From Cacajao melanocephalus (taxonomy: Eukaryota; Chordata; Mammalia; Primates; Pitheciidae), in contig CAUYLG010048349.1 of NCBI GenBank assembly GCA_963573385.1, positions 17,517 to 81,516 on the forward strand: a DNA stretch of 64,000 nt. The letters are read 5' to 3'. Position numbers and translations under genes: made by a program. The notes under the pieces are model-generated. The model saw only the letters and a program-made list of their open reading frames with translations. It had not been told where the DNA came from and did no database searches. Below, piece after piece: positions 25,872-39,833 of this stretch; the stretch's first letter is position 1, and every line of letters begins with the position of its first letter.

Positions 25872-26271
25872 TGGTATGGTTTGGATCTGTTTCCCCACCA
25901 AATCTCATGTTCAATTGTGGTCCCTAATGTTGGCAGTAGGGCCTGGTGGGAGGTGATTAGATCATGGGGCAATTTCTTAGGACTGGCTTAGCACTATCCC
26001 TTTTGTGCTGTTCTCATGATAGTGAGCTCTCATGAGAACTGGTTGTTGAAAAGTGTGTGGCACCACCCTAAACTATTGCACGGGCCATGTAAGATGTGCC
26101 TGCTTTCCCTTTGTCTTCTGCCGTAATTCTAAGTTTCCTGAGGCCTCCCCAGAAGCGGAAACCAACATCCTTCCTGTAGAGCCTGCAGAACCATGAGTCA
26201 ATTAAATCTTTCTTTATGAACTACCCAGTCTCAGGTGTTTCTTTATAGCAGTGTGAGAATGGTGTACTGTA
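25872..26271 (+). mobile_element. MaLR solo LTR (MST/THE1 class), sense
   Basis: It begins tggtatggtttggatctg and ends after 'tttctttatagcagtgtgag'. Internal landmarks include 'aatctcatgttcaattgtgg', a 'ccatgtaagatgtgcctgct' block, 'gaggcctccccagaagcgga' and 'atgaactacccagtctcagg'. Five-base flanks cccag (25867) and cctag (26272) differ at one base. No internal region remains. At 400 bp it is close to the normal length of these LTRs. Confidence 0.93.
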
Positions 26272-26276
26272 CCTAG

Positions 26277-26919
26277 CCTGACGTTACACTTAGGCTCCTC
26301 TTCATTCTTCTTCTGAATCCAAGACTTCAACTTTATCTACCCATTGTGGTATTAGCTTGCATTTTGATTTTATTTCTTCCATCTTCCCTTATATTTATTA
26401 TTTTAATAATGTTTGTTTTCTCTTTCTATACTTGTACTAGATTTATCAGTTTGTAAATCTCCTTTAACACTAGTAATTTGTTAATTCAGTTAAATATATC
26501 TATTTTGCCAATGCTCATCTTCCTATTTTGAACAGTCATATATTAAACTATTTCTCCACTGATACACCAGAATTAAAGGACACCTAGGATGTCCTCCCTC
26601 AGCTAAAGTGTTTACTACTGTGTTCAAATCCATGAATTCTCCCTAATTGAGGCAGGATATTTAGAAGGCCTTTGTGCCTTCGTTTCTTCCCCCTGTTTCT
26701 TCCTTGAAAATTCTGGAGCTTGTTGAAATAATTTAGAATTTTACTTTTAAGATATCAGTAACTTTTCTCTGCAGCATGTTTCTGTTTAAAGAATCAAAGC
26801 TTTTTATACATATCACTAGTTACATATATAATCTATAAAGACTTACCTACATTATCATGTATTTATTTTTATAAAAATGCTGCTCAGCACTAATTATTCT
26901 TTTACAGGTTTATTTCTCT
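26277..26919. other. Unannotated AT-rich DNA
   Basis: No gene or repeat is recognised with confidence. Confidence 0.5.
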
Positions 26920-28808
26920 TAACTGACAAAAATTGTATATATTTATGTATATAACATGATGCTTTGATATATGTAGGCACTGTGCAATGGCTAAGTCCAG
27001 TTAATTAACACAGGCATCACCTCACAGGTTTGTCATCTTTTTGAAGTGAGAACACCTAGAATTCACCCACCCAGCAACTTTCAACTACGTTGTTATTAAC
27101 TATAGTCACCATGATGTATAACAGATCTCTTAAACTCACTCTTCCTACCTCACTGAAATTTTTTGTGCTTTCACCAACATCTCAATCCTCTTACCTCCTC
27201 TAGACTCTGGCAGCCACTGTTTCACTCTGTTTCTATGAGTTTAACTTTTTGATTTTACCTGAGTGAGATTGTGTGATAATTATCTTTCTGTGCTTGGGTT
27301 GTTTTTCACTTAACATAGTGTGCTCCAGGTTGACCATGCTGTCATAAATGGCAGATATCCTTCTTTTTTAAGGCCGAGTAGCAGTCTGTTGTATACACAT
27401 ACCACATTTCCTTTACCCCTTGGTCTGCTTTTGAACACTTAGGTGGATTCCATGCTTTGATTATTGTCACTAATGCTTCAGTGAACATGGGAGTGCAGAT
27501 ATCTCTCAGCACGCTGATTTCAATTCCTTTGGATATATACTCAGGATTGGATTGCTGGATCCTAGGGTGGTTCTGTTTTTCGTTTTTTGAAGGACCTTCA
27601 GACCATTTCCATAACAGCTGTACTAATGTGCATTTACACCAGCAGTGTACAAAGGTTTTCTCTACATCCTAGCCACACATTATCTTTCATCTTTTCTATA
27701 GTAGCCATTTGAACGGGTGTGAGGTGATACCTCATTGCAGTCCTAATTTGCATTTTCCTAGTTAGCATTGTTGTTTTTTTTCATATACTTGTTGACCACT
27801 CATATGCTTTCTTTTGAGAGATGTCTGTAGAGGTCCTTTGCCCATTTTAAAAATTGTTACTTGCTTTCTTGCTATTAAGTTGTTTGTATTCCTTATATGT
27901 TTTGGGTATTAATCCCTATCAGATTATGATTTGCAAATATGTTCTCCCATTCTGTAGATTGTCTAAACTTTTTGGTTTGATGTAATCCTTCTTACCTATT
28001 TTTTGCTTTTGTTGCCTGTGCTTTTAGGATCTGACCAAAAAAAAATATTGCCCAGACCAATGTCTTGGAGCTTTTCCCCTATGAGTTCTTCTAGTAATTT
28101 TACAGTTTCAAATCTTAGGTTGAAGTCTTTAATCTACTTTAAGCTGATTCTTGTGTATGGTATGAGATGAGGGTCCAATTCATTCTTCTGTATGTGGATA
28201 TTCAGTTTTCCCAATACCATTTATTTAAGAGACAGTCTTTTCCTCATGTGTGTTTTTGACACCGTTGTAAAAAAAAAAAAAACTATTGACCATAAATGTA
28301 TGCATTTATTTCTGGGCTTTCTCCCTTGTTCCATTGGCCTATGTGTCTGTTTTTATACCAGTACCATCATTTTGATGACCGGAGCTTTGTAGTAGATTTT
28401 GAAATCAGGTAGTGTGGTGCCTATGCCTTTGTTCTTTTTGTTCAAGATTGCTTTGGCTTTTTGGGGTCTTTTGTGATTCCATATGAATTTTAGGATTGCT
28501 TTTTCTATTTCTGTGAAAATGCCATTGGAATTTTGATAGGGGTTACTTTGAATCTATAGATTGCTTTAGGTAGTATGGACATTTTACCAATGTTAATGAT
28601 TCCAATCCATGAGTACAGGGTATCTTTGCATATATGTATATCTTCTTTGATTTCATTCATCAGTGTTATATAGTTTTCAGTGTACAGATCTTTCAACCCC
28701 TGGTCAAATTTATCCATAAATCCTTTTTTGTTGTTGTTTATGCTATTCTGAATGGGATTGTTTTATTAATTTCTTTTTCAGATAGTTTGTTGTGTATGGA
28801 AATGCTAC
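26920..28808 (-). mobile_element. L1MA/L1MB-type LINE, antisense, 1.9 kb
   Basis: The left end is the reverse complement of the L1M 3' end (ttgtatatatttatgtata... with 'acatgatgctttgatatatg'). It continues through the 3' UTR into ORF2, with 'ttcctttggatatatactca', 'acaccagcagtgtacaaagg' and 'ttggcctatgtgtctgtttt' as landmarks. An A run at 28269 and many substitutions break the frame. The copy is truncated at the 5' end near 28808. Confidence 0.92.
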
Positions 28809-28939
28809 ATCATCACTAATTCTTATGTTTTATCTTCCCCTTGAGATCTTTTCTGTTTAATTTTTATTTGATCAGGATGCTTTCTTAGAGACCAGTATTG
28901 GTATACTTTCTTGAGTTTTTCTTCTAAATTATCTTTTCC

Positions 28940-29280
28940 TTTTCAAATATGTATTTCAGCTGTGTGGCCTTGGATTGCAGTTCTCTTTATTCAGATGTGT
29001 GTAAACACTGTTCTATTGCTATCTGTGGTCAAGCATTGCAGACGAGAAGTCTGATGGTAGACAAATTATTTTTCCTTTTTAACTTCTCTGAACAGAAGGC
29101 TGTAGAATTTTTCTCTTTGTCCTTGAAGAAATTTCTCTAGAATATGTCCAGATGTCTTTTTTATTGAGGCTGACTAGAACATCTGAGCCTTTTTATGCTA
29201 AAAATGCAAGTCTATCTTCAACTCAGCAAATATTTCAAAGTGAAAACTGATGTTTTAAAACCAGCGAAACTTTATTCTAC
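28940..29280 (-). mobile_element. L1M/HAL1-type fragment, antisense
   Basis: A 'gagaagtctgatggtagaca' followed by 'aattatttttcctttttaac' resembles the antisense L1M/HAL1 segment. It is short and diverged, so identity rests on few landmarks. Confidence 0.5.
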
Positions 29281-29569
29281 TTTAAAATATTACCACACCT
29301 ACTTTTTCTTCTCATAATTTTTACTTTTTTTCTAAAAAATACAGAAAGTACAGAAAATAATGCAGAAAGCTCTCATTTAGCCCAAGCAGCAAGAGTTAAA
29401 AAGATAATCTTTTGTCATATTTGTTTTAGATCTTTTTTTAACACTATGGTCTAGAAGACCGGAGTTAGAGTCATTCAGTTATTTCTTAATAGTATTCAGA
29501 GAGTTGTTTGTGAATTGGAGGATAATGAAATTTGAGAAATGGCAGAGCAGCAGAAGGAAGTTCTAGGAG

Positions 29570-30030
29570 GTATTTGGGGTCTTTGTGGTTCTATATGAAG
29601 TTTAGGATTTTAAAAAAAATTTCTGTGAAGCGTGTCACTGGTATTGTGATAAGGATTAATTGAATCTTTAGATCACTTTGGGTAGTATGGACATTTTGAC
29701 AATATTCTAATTTGTGAATCTAGGTATCTTTTCATTTCTTATGTCTTCTTCAATTTATTTCATTAATACTGCATAATTTTCATTGTAGAGTTCTTTCACC
29801 TCTTTGGTCAAATTATTTTTAATTTGTATATTTGTATAAAAGAAAGAATGGAATTCATGGGAATTCTATGAATCTGACATACATACATTGATCTGACATA
29901 GATTTGAAAAAAGATTGCATTCTTGATTTCTTTTTGAGATAATTCACTACTGGTATATAAAACACTTCTGATTTTTGTATGTTGATTTTGCATCCTGCAA
30001 CTTTACTGAAGTTGTTTATTAAACTGTTAG
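29570..30030 (-). mobile_element. L1M ORF2 fragment, antisense, with a foreign 65-bp insert
   Basis: The plus strand repeats the L1 order seen at 28450-28808 ('gggtagtatggacattttga', 'gttctttcacctctttggtc', 'atgttgattttgcatcctgc'), so it is a second copy of the same L1 interval. At 29839-29903 the L1 order is broken by a block that matches 30696-30756 and not L1. Confidence 0.85.
29839..29903. repeat. 65-bp block duplicated from 30696-30756
   Basis: It is identical to the distant copy except for four extra bases (one more 'cata' unit). The flanking L1 sequence would read through if it were removed. The right edge ends on 'acatagat', which is also the base pair edge of MER20 at the other copy. 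Confidence 0.93.
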
Positions 30031-30035
30031 ATGAT

Positions 30036-30200
30036 AGTTTAATGATAAATGTTTAAGATGGTGGATATACTAATTATCCTGATTTGATAACTACATGATT
30101 TATATAAGAATTGAAACATCATGTTGTACCCCATACATATATATATATATATATATAGTTATGTGTCAATTATAAATTAAAAATTATGTACTACATTGGT
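30036..30200 (+). mobile_element. L1M 3' end fragment, sense
   Basis: 'gatggtggatatactaatta' to 'atcatgttgtaccccataca', then a (TA)n patch and 'gttatgtgtcaattataaa' is the sense 3' end of an L1MB-like element. It faces the antisense fragment directly upstream. Confidence 0.8.
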
Positions 30201-30355
30201 TTTCAAAAATAAAAGGAATAATTAAAATTCACAAATGATGGGGAAAAAACCCAGTTCTTGGGGGGAAAAAAGCATATTTCCTAGTGTCATGGAACTTGAA
30301 TCCTGAACGTCAATATTGTGTCATAAATATTTGTAATGTACAGTGCAATAGGGGC

Positions 30356-30756
30356 ACTGTATCAGGATGCTTTTGGTTGCAAGTTACAAAAATCCCAACT
30401 CAAATTGGCTTAAAGAGTAAAGAAATGTGCTTGTCTCAAACAAAAGGCTACTCAGCTTTGCCTCAGTCCAAGCTGTCGTGCGATCACATGGTGGATACAG
30501 AAATTCGAGGTATACTTACACCTGCATATGTACCTCTAGATGTACCAGTGTCCTCAAGAATGAGAAATTCCATTTGCCTTTTGTGTTTCTTAAGGAGGAA
30601 TGAGAAAATCTCTTCCAAAGTCTCCCTTGAAAACTTGCCTGTAGGTTCTCAGTAACCACAATTCACCGATATGCTCATTCCTGAACAATTGGTGGAAAGA
30701 AAGAATGGAATTCATGGGAATTCTATGAATCTGACATACATTGATCTGACATAGAT
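30356..30756 (+). mobile_element. Old interspersed repeat, family not assigned
   Basis: 'ggttgcaagttacaaaaatcc' and 'aactcaaattggcttaaaga' followed by 'gctcattcctgaacaattgg' are landmarks of an old, common mammalian repeat that I cannot name securely. The element also contains the original-looking copy of the 65-bp block (30696-30756) and is cut by MER20. A 123-codon frame at 30284-30655 overlaps it and is not taken as coding. Confidence 0.5.
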
Positions 30757-30968
30757 CAACGGTTTCCAACCAGGTGCAGTTTTGCCCGCAGAGGACATTT
30801 GGCCAAGGCTGGAAACAACTTTGATTGTGCTTGCTGGGGACCCCTACTACTCGTGTCTAGTAGGTAGAGGCCACAGATGCTGCTAAGCCTTCTAGTGTGC
30901 ATGGATGCTCCCCACAACAAATAAGGATCCATTCCAAATGTTAATAGTGTCAACGTTGAGAAGCCTTC
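30757..30968 (+). mobile_element. MER20 hAT-Charlie element
   Basis: Close match to MER20 from 'caacggtttccaaccagg' through 'gaggacatttggccaaggct' and 'gtaggtagaggccacagatg' to 'caacgttgagaagccttc'. The 212-bp length is near full length. Eight-base flanks acatagat (30749) and acatggac (30969) agree at six positions, as expected of a mutated hAT target duplication. Confidence 0.93.
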
Positions 30969-30976
30969 ACATGGAC

Positions 30977-31560
30977 CAGTCAGGATCTCACCCTTCAGGG
31001 CCGAGGAAAGGGCTGTTTTTCACTGAAGCACATGGCTGTGTGGATGCTGTGTAGCCCACTGGGAGTACCCACTATCATGGCGTCCATCAGATGGAGCTGA
31101 TCCTCTGAGCTGCTCAGAAAGGGAAGCTCAAGTGTGTGGGTTTTAGGTTAGGAGAAATTAACCAACCACATTGAAAAAATGTCATGTTTTTCTAACGCAT
31201 TCCTAGTCTTTTTTGCTTGTTAAACTTTCTGCTAAAGATAATTCTAATGAATTTGAGAAGGTATTTACGAAAGAATATCTGTGAGCCTGTGTGTTGCTTG
31301 TCTGGCAGCCAAAAGAAGCATTGCATGGAGAAAATGGCAAGAATTAAACACGACGGCCCATCAGTCTTATACCTGGGGTCCAGGACAGTCTGGAAGACAG
31401 GGAGGTCATTCAAGCTTCACAGAGAGGTTCACTTGTACTTATACCTCCAAGCATTGGGAGTTGAGAACTGCCAGAAATAGTCATGTAGTGAAATTGCATG
31501 TTGGATGGGTGTCTGCATTTCTTCCCTCCTAAAAACACAGTGGTTTTGGAATTAATAATA
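30977..31560. other. Unannotated non-coding DNA
   Basis: Overlapping frames occur on both strands at 31190-31530 but no family is recognised. Confidence 0.5.
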
Positions 31561-31568
31561 TCCTACAA

Positions 31569-31910
31569 CAGTGGTGCTCAGCTTTTTTGGCACTAAGGAC
31601 CAGTTTTGTGGAAGACAGTTTTTCCATGTGTCTTGTGGGGAGGGAAGGATGGTTTCGGGATGAAACTGCTCCCCTCAGATCATCAGGTATTAGATTCTCA
31701 TAAGGAGCATGGAACCTACATCCCTCGCATGCGCAGTTCACAATACGATTCAAGCTCCTATGAGAATCCAAATGCTGCTGCTGATCAGACGGGAGGTGAG
31801 GCTCAGGTGGTAACGCTCAATCACCTACCACTCACCTCCTGTTGTGCAGCGCAATTCCTAACAGGCCACAGACTGGTAGCAGTACATGACCTGGAGGTTC
31901 TGGATCCCTG
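31569..31910 (+). mobile_element. MER1B hAT-Charlie element, full length
   Basis: Begins cagtggtgctcagctttttt and ends ggatccctg, with the diagnostic 'ctcgcatgcgcagttcacaa' and 'ttcctaacaggccacagact' blocks. Length (342 bp) fits the non-autonomous MER1B. Flanks tcctacaa (31561) and tcctagaa (31911) agree at seven of eight bases. The open frame at 31606-31977 lies almost entirely within it and is not a gene. Confidence 0.95.
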
Positions 31911-31929
31911 TCCTAGAATATTATGGATT

Positions 31930-32060
31930 AAGCAATTAAGGATCTCTGCAAATCCTAGCTCAACTGCTCAACTTTGAAAAGTTGTTGGACTGTTTTCAGC
32001 TTTGGATACCTCATCTGTAAAATAAAAAAATTGAATTACAGGTGCTTATATGTCCTACAA
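31930..32060 (+). mobile_element. MIR-like SINE fragment, sense
   Basis: 'gatacctcatctgtaaaata' resembles the sense MIR core; the rest is too eroded for certainty. Confidence 0.5.
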
Positions 32061-32569
32061 TTCCCCTTATCTCAGATAAAAAATAGATCCCTTTCTCTGT
32101 TCAGGGGAAGTCATGATTTTGGTAGCAGCTAGAGTTAGCATTTTCTCATGCTTTTATTGTTTTTAGCAATCAATGGGAAGTGCATCAGGTGAAATCTCTC
32201 AGGCCTGCATAGATCTGGTCAAAGCTCATTCATTGATTTTTTTTTTTTTCTGCTGAAACTTGCACATATATAAAAAACGAAGAAACCAAATTTAATTTTC
32301 ACCAGCTCAGTGTATTAGTATCGTGGCTGCTCATCTTCCTGAAGCCTGAGTTGTTCTCAAATAGTAAACTAAGCTGTATAACCTTGAAAATATTTGAGCA
32401 GGTGGAAGGCCTCTGTGGGAGGACAGTATGTTTGTGCATATGGTGCTTAAGCTTCAATACTCTGGCCACACCTTGGATTTATTTGCAGGGGAAATCTACA
32501 TAAGAGGCCAGCCACTCTGGGCAACATTATCTTCATCATCAGCATGCGCATGTGGTAATGACCTGTTAT
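32061..32569. other. Unannotated non-coding DNA
   Basis: Nothing is recognised before the hairpin at 32570. Confidence 0.5.
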
Positions 32570-32631
32570 GAGCCTGATCTGGAATAACTCTCTTCCTCAC
32601 AGAATGGTGAGGATTATTCCAGATCAGGCTC
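32570..32631. repeat. Long hairpin (perfect 18-bp stem plus 7-bp stem)
   Basis: Arms 32570-32587 and 32614-32631 are perfectly complementary over 18 bp. Inside them tcctcac (32594-32600) pairs with gtgagga (32607-32613) around a 6-base loop, leaving one 6-base bulge on the left. The 62-nt fold of 25 paired bases resembles a short miRNA precursor, but no transcript evidence is visible in the sequence. Confidence 0.92.
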
Positions 32632-32724
32632 AAATTCCATATATGTAGAATTACCGAGAGTAAGTGTCTTTGCTACAGTAAGCCACCAGGGTCAGAAATC
32701 AATAAAGCAGAAGGAAAAGATATT

Positions 32725-32960
32725 AACATTTATCAACCATTTTCTGCATGACAGCAGAAGGTGGCCAATAAATGACATATTTAATTTTAATCATATTAGG
32801 TGATTATTGCAGTCTTACCTTAATTTATGTGTGAGGAAATCGTGGTCCAGAGAGGTTAAGTCACTTGCTCAGTGTCACCTCAGTATTAAGTGATAAAGCA
32901 GAGGCATTGACCTAGGACACTCTACGAGGTTTGGCTTTAGTCTGGAAGTACTGAGTACGT
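32725..32960 (-). mobile_element. MIR SINE, antisense
   Basis: 'gtccagagaggttaagtcac' and 'ttgctcagtgtcacctcagt' are the antisense core; divergent sequence follows on both sides. Confidence 0.8.
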
Positions 32961-33096
32961 GGGCCCAGATATGAGACAGGGTCCCGGCCCAGAGGCTTGT
33001 TGGTCTATCATTCTTTCAGCAAACACAGCTTACTTCCAAAAGTGTAGAAACTGTGCTTCATATCTGTTCTTCATACCAAGATAATAAGCATCAGAA

Positions 33097-34840
<1,744 letters not shown>

Positions 34841-34977
34841 AAACACATATATTTTCACTGATGTGTTTATTACTATGTGTTCTTAGGACCATAATTATAA
34901 AATACTGAGTTAGGAAGACACAATATTTTTCTGAGTATGTTTGCCTTTCATCAGATAAGATAAAATGCATTCTTACT

Positions 34978-35262
34978 ATTTTGAGACAGAGTCTCATTCT
35001 GTAGCCCAGGCTGGAGTGCAGTGCCGCGATCTCGGCTCACTGCAACCTCTGTCTCCTAGACAAGGGATTCTCTTGCCTCAGCCTCCCAAGTAGCTAGGAC
35101 TATGGGTACACGCCACCATGCCTGGCTAATTTTTGTATTTTTAGTAGAGGTGGGGTTTTGCCATGTTGGCCAGGCTGGTCTCTAACTCCTTACTTCAAGT
35201 GATTTACCTGCCTTGGCCTCCCAAAGTGCTGGGATTACAGGCGTGAGCCACCACGCCCAGCT
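34978..35262 (-). mobile_element. Alu, antisense
   Basis: Runs from 'ttgagacagagtctcattct' to 'gagccaccacgcccagct'. It lies only 120 bp from the preceding Alu in the same orientation. Confidence 0.95.
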
Positions 35263-35282
35263 GAAATTCATATATTTATATT

Positions 35283-35630
35283 TTAAAATATGGAATGCAA
35301 TGGAATATTATTAAGTAGTAAAACATGCATTAAACTATAGATGCATACAACTGGGTAAATCTTTACTAATGACTGTGAGTGAAAAAGGAAGTTCCAGAGA
35401 AATACGTGTATGATGGCCTGTTTATAAAATTTGGAAACATGCTGACTTCAACAATAAGTTTTTTTTGGGTGGAGGAGAAGAAAACAGACAAAATTCAAAA
35501 TAGTGGATAGTGGTTATGGTTGGAGTGAGGTGAGCACATAAGTAAATACTGGCAATGTTGTAGTTTTTGGACTAAGTCATGGGTTCACAGCTCTTCATTA
35601 TATTATTAAAACTAAGTTTTAGAAGACCTA
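35283..35630 (+). mobile_element. L1M-type 3' region fragment, sense
   Basis: 'caatggaatattattaagta' and 'atgactgtgagtgaaaaagg' followed by 'tagtggatagtggttatggt' follow the sense order of L1M ORF2 end and 3' UTR. Confidence 0.75.
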
Positions 35631-36369
35631 CCAATGGGCCAGTGATGATAGTTTCTCCTAGTTATGAGCCATAAATTCTGATCATCCAAGATCCTTGGAA
35701 ATAAATTGCATGGATGCGCTCATTCATTCCAAATCTGGGTTTTTAAAGTTTCTGCTGCTCCCAGTTCTTTGGATTCATAGCTATGATCCTTAGGGGGCAA
35801 TAGGTCTCTATCTCCTCATGGCAGAAATAAAGGTCAGATGAGAATGGGAGAGCCATCAGATAAAGACCAATGTGGAGGAGTTTACGCTTTGGCGTGAGCA
35901 AAGAGAAGACCAGAATCTTTTGGTACCATCTCCTTCTGCATTTGAGATGAAACTTAAGTCTTTTAAAATATGAACAGCCCCAGTCCTCTGTGTTGCTGGT
36001 CACCTGAGCTATCTTTGGGGGCAGGGTTTTGATTACATGGCTCGCTTTGCTCATGAGTAACCTTCGGGGCATGTTTTGTTCATAAGAATAAATGTGAGGA
36101 CCACTCATTTGAATCAGAGCTGCAAGTGCCATCTGTGATGCGCTCCTCCTTCCCATTATCACACAAATGTGTTTCTGAGTGACTGGCTCCTGGATTTTGC
36201 AGGCTCTCTTGCCTGCGCAGATTGCTGGCTGAGAGGCCTTAGCTCAGCATTCACCACGTATCCCTATATTTCTATTAAGGCTTCTGCTCTTCTTGGCAAA
36301 ACAGAAGTGGGACTTCATTTGAAATGATGGGCTGGGGAGAAGGGAGGGGAACTGTCTGGCTCAGAGTTG
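35631..36369. other. Unannotated DNA; long minus-strand frame of unknown value
   Basis: A 139-codon frame on the minus strand (35743-36162) has no recognised domain, signal sequence or family similarity. It could be chance or a decayed insertion. A G-quadruplex motif lies at 36329-36349. No repeat family is recognised. Confidence 0.35.
36329..36349 (+). other. G-quadruplex motif
   Basis: Four G-runs (36329, 36334, 36342, 36346) with loops of 1-4 bases fit the G3+N1-7 pattern. Confidence 0.75.
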
Positions 36370-36429
36370 CTGACATCAAGCCACCATCATATCTTGTTCA
36401 GACAGCTATAAGATTTTTCTGCTTCCTTT

Positions 36430-37043
36430 ATGCCTCCACCCCACACCTTCCCAACCCATTTCTGTCCTCCACCAGAGTGATCTTTTGAAGGCTTAAATCA
36501 GACCAGATCATTCTGCTTTAAAAACCCCCAGTCGTTTCCGTTGCTCTTAGAACAATATCCACACTTTTTGTCCCGCAGGAGGGGCCTTCATGCTCCAGCC
36601 CCTGCCTGCATCCCCCTCCTCATCTTGCCCTTTTGCCCTTTGTTCACTATATTCTAGTCACTCCGACCTTCTTTCTGTTCCTCAGTCACTCCAAGCCCAT
36701 TCCCTCTGCAAGACCTTGGCATATGCTGTTTCCCCTGTCAGTTACATTCCCGCTGCAGGTCTTTGCAAAGCTTATGTGTTCTCATCGTTCACAGAACGGT
36801 CTTCCCTGGCCCCTCAATCTACAGTAGTCCAGCCCCACCTCGAAGGACCCTGTCTCATTGCACCTTTTATTATCTTCACTGCAATTTGCCATTCTCTTAA
36901 ATTATTCTATCCACATGTGTGTTTTTGGCTGTCCTGATTAGAATTACTTTTCTTAAAGAGAACAAGAATCTTGACTGGTTCACCCTTCAATTCCTTGTGC
37001 CCACAACAATGACTGGCACATGGGAAGCATTCAGGAAATAAAA
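36430..37043 (+). mobile_element. LINE-2 (L2) 3' end, sense
   Basis: Shows the L2 sense order: 'gtgatcttttgaaggcttaa', 'tcagaccagatcattctgct', 'ctgcaagaccttggcatatg', then 'atgactggcacatgggaagc' and 'attcaggaaataaaag'. The open frame at 36590-36937 falls inside it and reflects the old L2 sequence, not a live gene. Confidence 0.88.
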
Positions 37044-38271
<1,228 letters not shown>

Positions 38272-38321
38272 TAGGTCCTTGTTGGACAAAGTTAATACTT
38301 TGTTTTTTATATCCTTTATGT

Positions 38322-38795
38322 TACGTTACCAGTACTGGTCCCTGGCCTGTTAGGAACCGAGTAGCGCAGCAGGAGGCGAGCAGCAGTCAAGGGAGCTTGA
38401 ATGTCTGAGCTGTGTCCACCCCGGTCAGCCCAGCGGCAGTGCTGGGTTCTCATAGGAGCATGAACTCTTTTATGAACTGTGCCCGTGAGGGCTCTAGGTT
38501 GCACACTCCTTATGAGAATCTAATGTCTAATGATATGTCCCTGTCTCCCATCACCCCCAGATGGGACTGTAGTTTCAGGAAAACAAGCTCAGGGCTCCCA
38601 CTGATTCTACATTATGGTGAGCTGTATAATTATTTCATTATATGTTACAGTGTAATCATAGAAATAAAGTACACAATACATGTAACACATTCGAATTATC
38701 CATCCTGAAACCATCTCCCCCCACTCCCTACCATCCGTAGACAAATCGTATTCCATAAAACCAGTCCCTGGTACCAAAAAGGTTGGGGACTGCTG
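38322..38795 (-). mobile_element. MER1A hAT-Charlie element, antisense, one end degraded
   Basis: The right end 'aaaggttggggactgctg' is the complement of the MER1 terminus, and 'cctggcctgttaggaaccga' marks the other side. The central AT-rich part ('cattatggtgagctgtataa') separates MER1A from MER1B. The outermost bases of the left terminal inverted repeat are missing or mutated. Flanks ctttatgt and ctttaaat agree at six of eight bases. Confidence 0.88.
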
Positions 38796-38803
38796 CTTTA
38801 AAT

Positions 38804-39604
38804 TATCGAGTTCACATATGGACAGTGAAAAGTTAGGTCGTCTTAGAGAAGGGTAAAGGAAAAGTAGGACAGTTGCCACCAAGCTCCCTTTTTGGAGAGT
38901 GCCCAGCCGGGGAGTGTTACCAGGACCCACGTTGGCCTTGCTGATGTCTTCCATGGCATCCTTGAAATCAACATGGGATTGACATAGGCTCCTGCTGCAG
39001 CACTCAGGAAAGGTCCTCCCTCCTTCCTGGTAGCTCTTGTTTCCAGGGTCCTTATTTTCTCTTGGTCATCTGGGCACTGAAGTCCTACTCCTGGTGGGCT
39101 ATCTCTGTTGCCCTGTCACCTTCAGTGATTTCCACTAAATAAACCCCTCTTACTAAGCATTTGCAGGGAGAGGGAGTGACATGAGTGTTTATAGTGCAGT
39201 GGGATAAGAAAGTCAGTACCAGTTTCAACACGCCCTCCAGCTGTCTCCTTCCTAGGAGGGGACTTCACACTGGCTGTCTCTCCACAGATCCGCAGCGCCC
39301 TTGCTATCGCTTCAGCTCCTGGCCCCGTCCCCCTCCCTGCTGCCTGCTCTCACATGGAGCCCTTAGGCCATTCTCTGTGCGGTACTGGCCGCTGCCTTTG
39401 CTCATGCTGTCTGCCGTAACCAGCTAGGCTTAGGCAACTCCTTCCCTAAGAGGAGTCCCGGACACCAATGAGGACGCATTTTCCCTTCCTCACGTGAGGA
39501 GGGCGTTAGGTGCCTTTAGCTTTGGAGGGAGCACTCTGGAGAGAGGGGACGGGGAGGGTCCAGATTACCCAACCTCCCTGGACTCTACTGAACTCCTCTT
39601 TCAG
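38804..39604. other. GC-richer unannotated block
   Basis: GC content rises, and a strong splice-acceptor-like motif (tggctgtctctccacag) ends at 39287. No repeat family is recognised. It could hold a non-coding transcript exon but nothing proves it. Confidence 0.4.
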
Positions 39605-39701
39605 TAAAGAGGCCAGGTGCGTTGAGCTCCAGGCTTCTCTCTGGCTCCATGTTCCTGCAACTTTTGACTCATCTGAGGTTGACTGTGAGAAGGCAATCCT
39701 T
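39605..39701 (+). other. Exon-like segment, 97 bp
   Basis: Preceded by ctgaactcctctttcag (pyrimidine tract plus AG) and followed by gtaagtatg, a near-ideal donor. It lies in an open frame from 39510 to 39899, whose predicted 129-residue product has no recognised domain. Its C-terminal part includes a 24-bp duplicated, alanine-arginine-glutamate-rich repeat. The signals could be chance; without a transcript I rate it as a candidate only. Confidence 0.2.
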
Positions 39702-39833
39702 GTAAGTATGTTGGAATCCATGTGGTATGACCCTATCTACCGTGGAATCTTTGTTACTCCATTTTACCTTAAAGAGAATGTAAATGGTTTGGCTGCATGT
39801 TACTATGAAAATGACCCAAGTAAGCAGGACGGA

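Noticed and set aside
31606..31977. 123-codon frame
   Set aside because: It sits almost wholly inside MER1B, a non-autonomous element with no coding function.
35743..36162. 139-codon minus-strand frame as a gene or processed pseudogene
   Set aside because: No domain or family similarity, no poly-A tail or target duplication suggesting a processed copy.
36590..36937. 115-codon frame
   Set aside because: It is residual L2 sequence.
38884..39160. Possible LTR near 'aataaacccctcttactaag'
   Set aside because: An AATAAA-like motif alone is not enough; no LTR boundaries or target duplication could be found.
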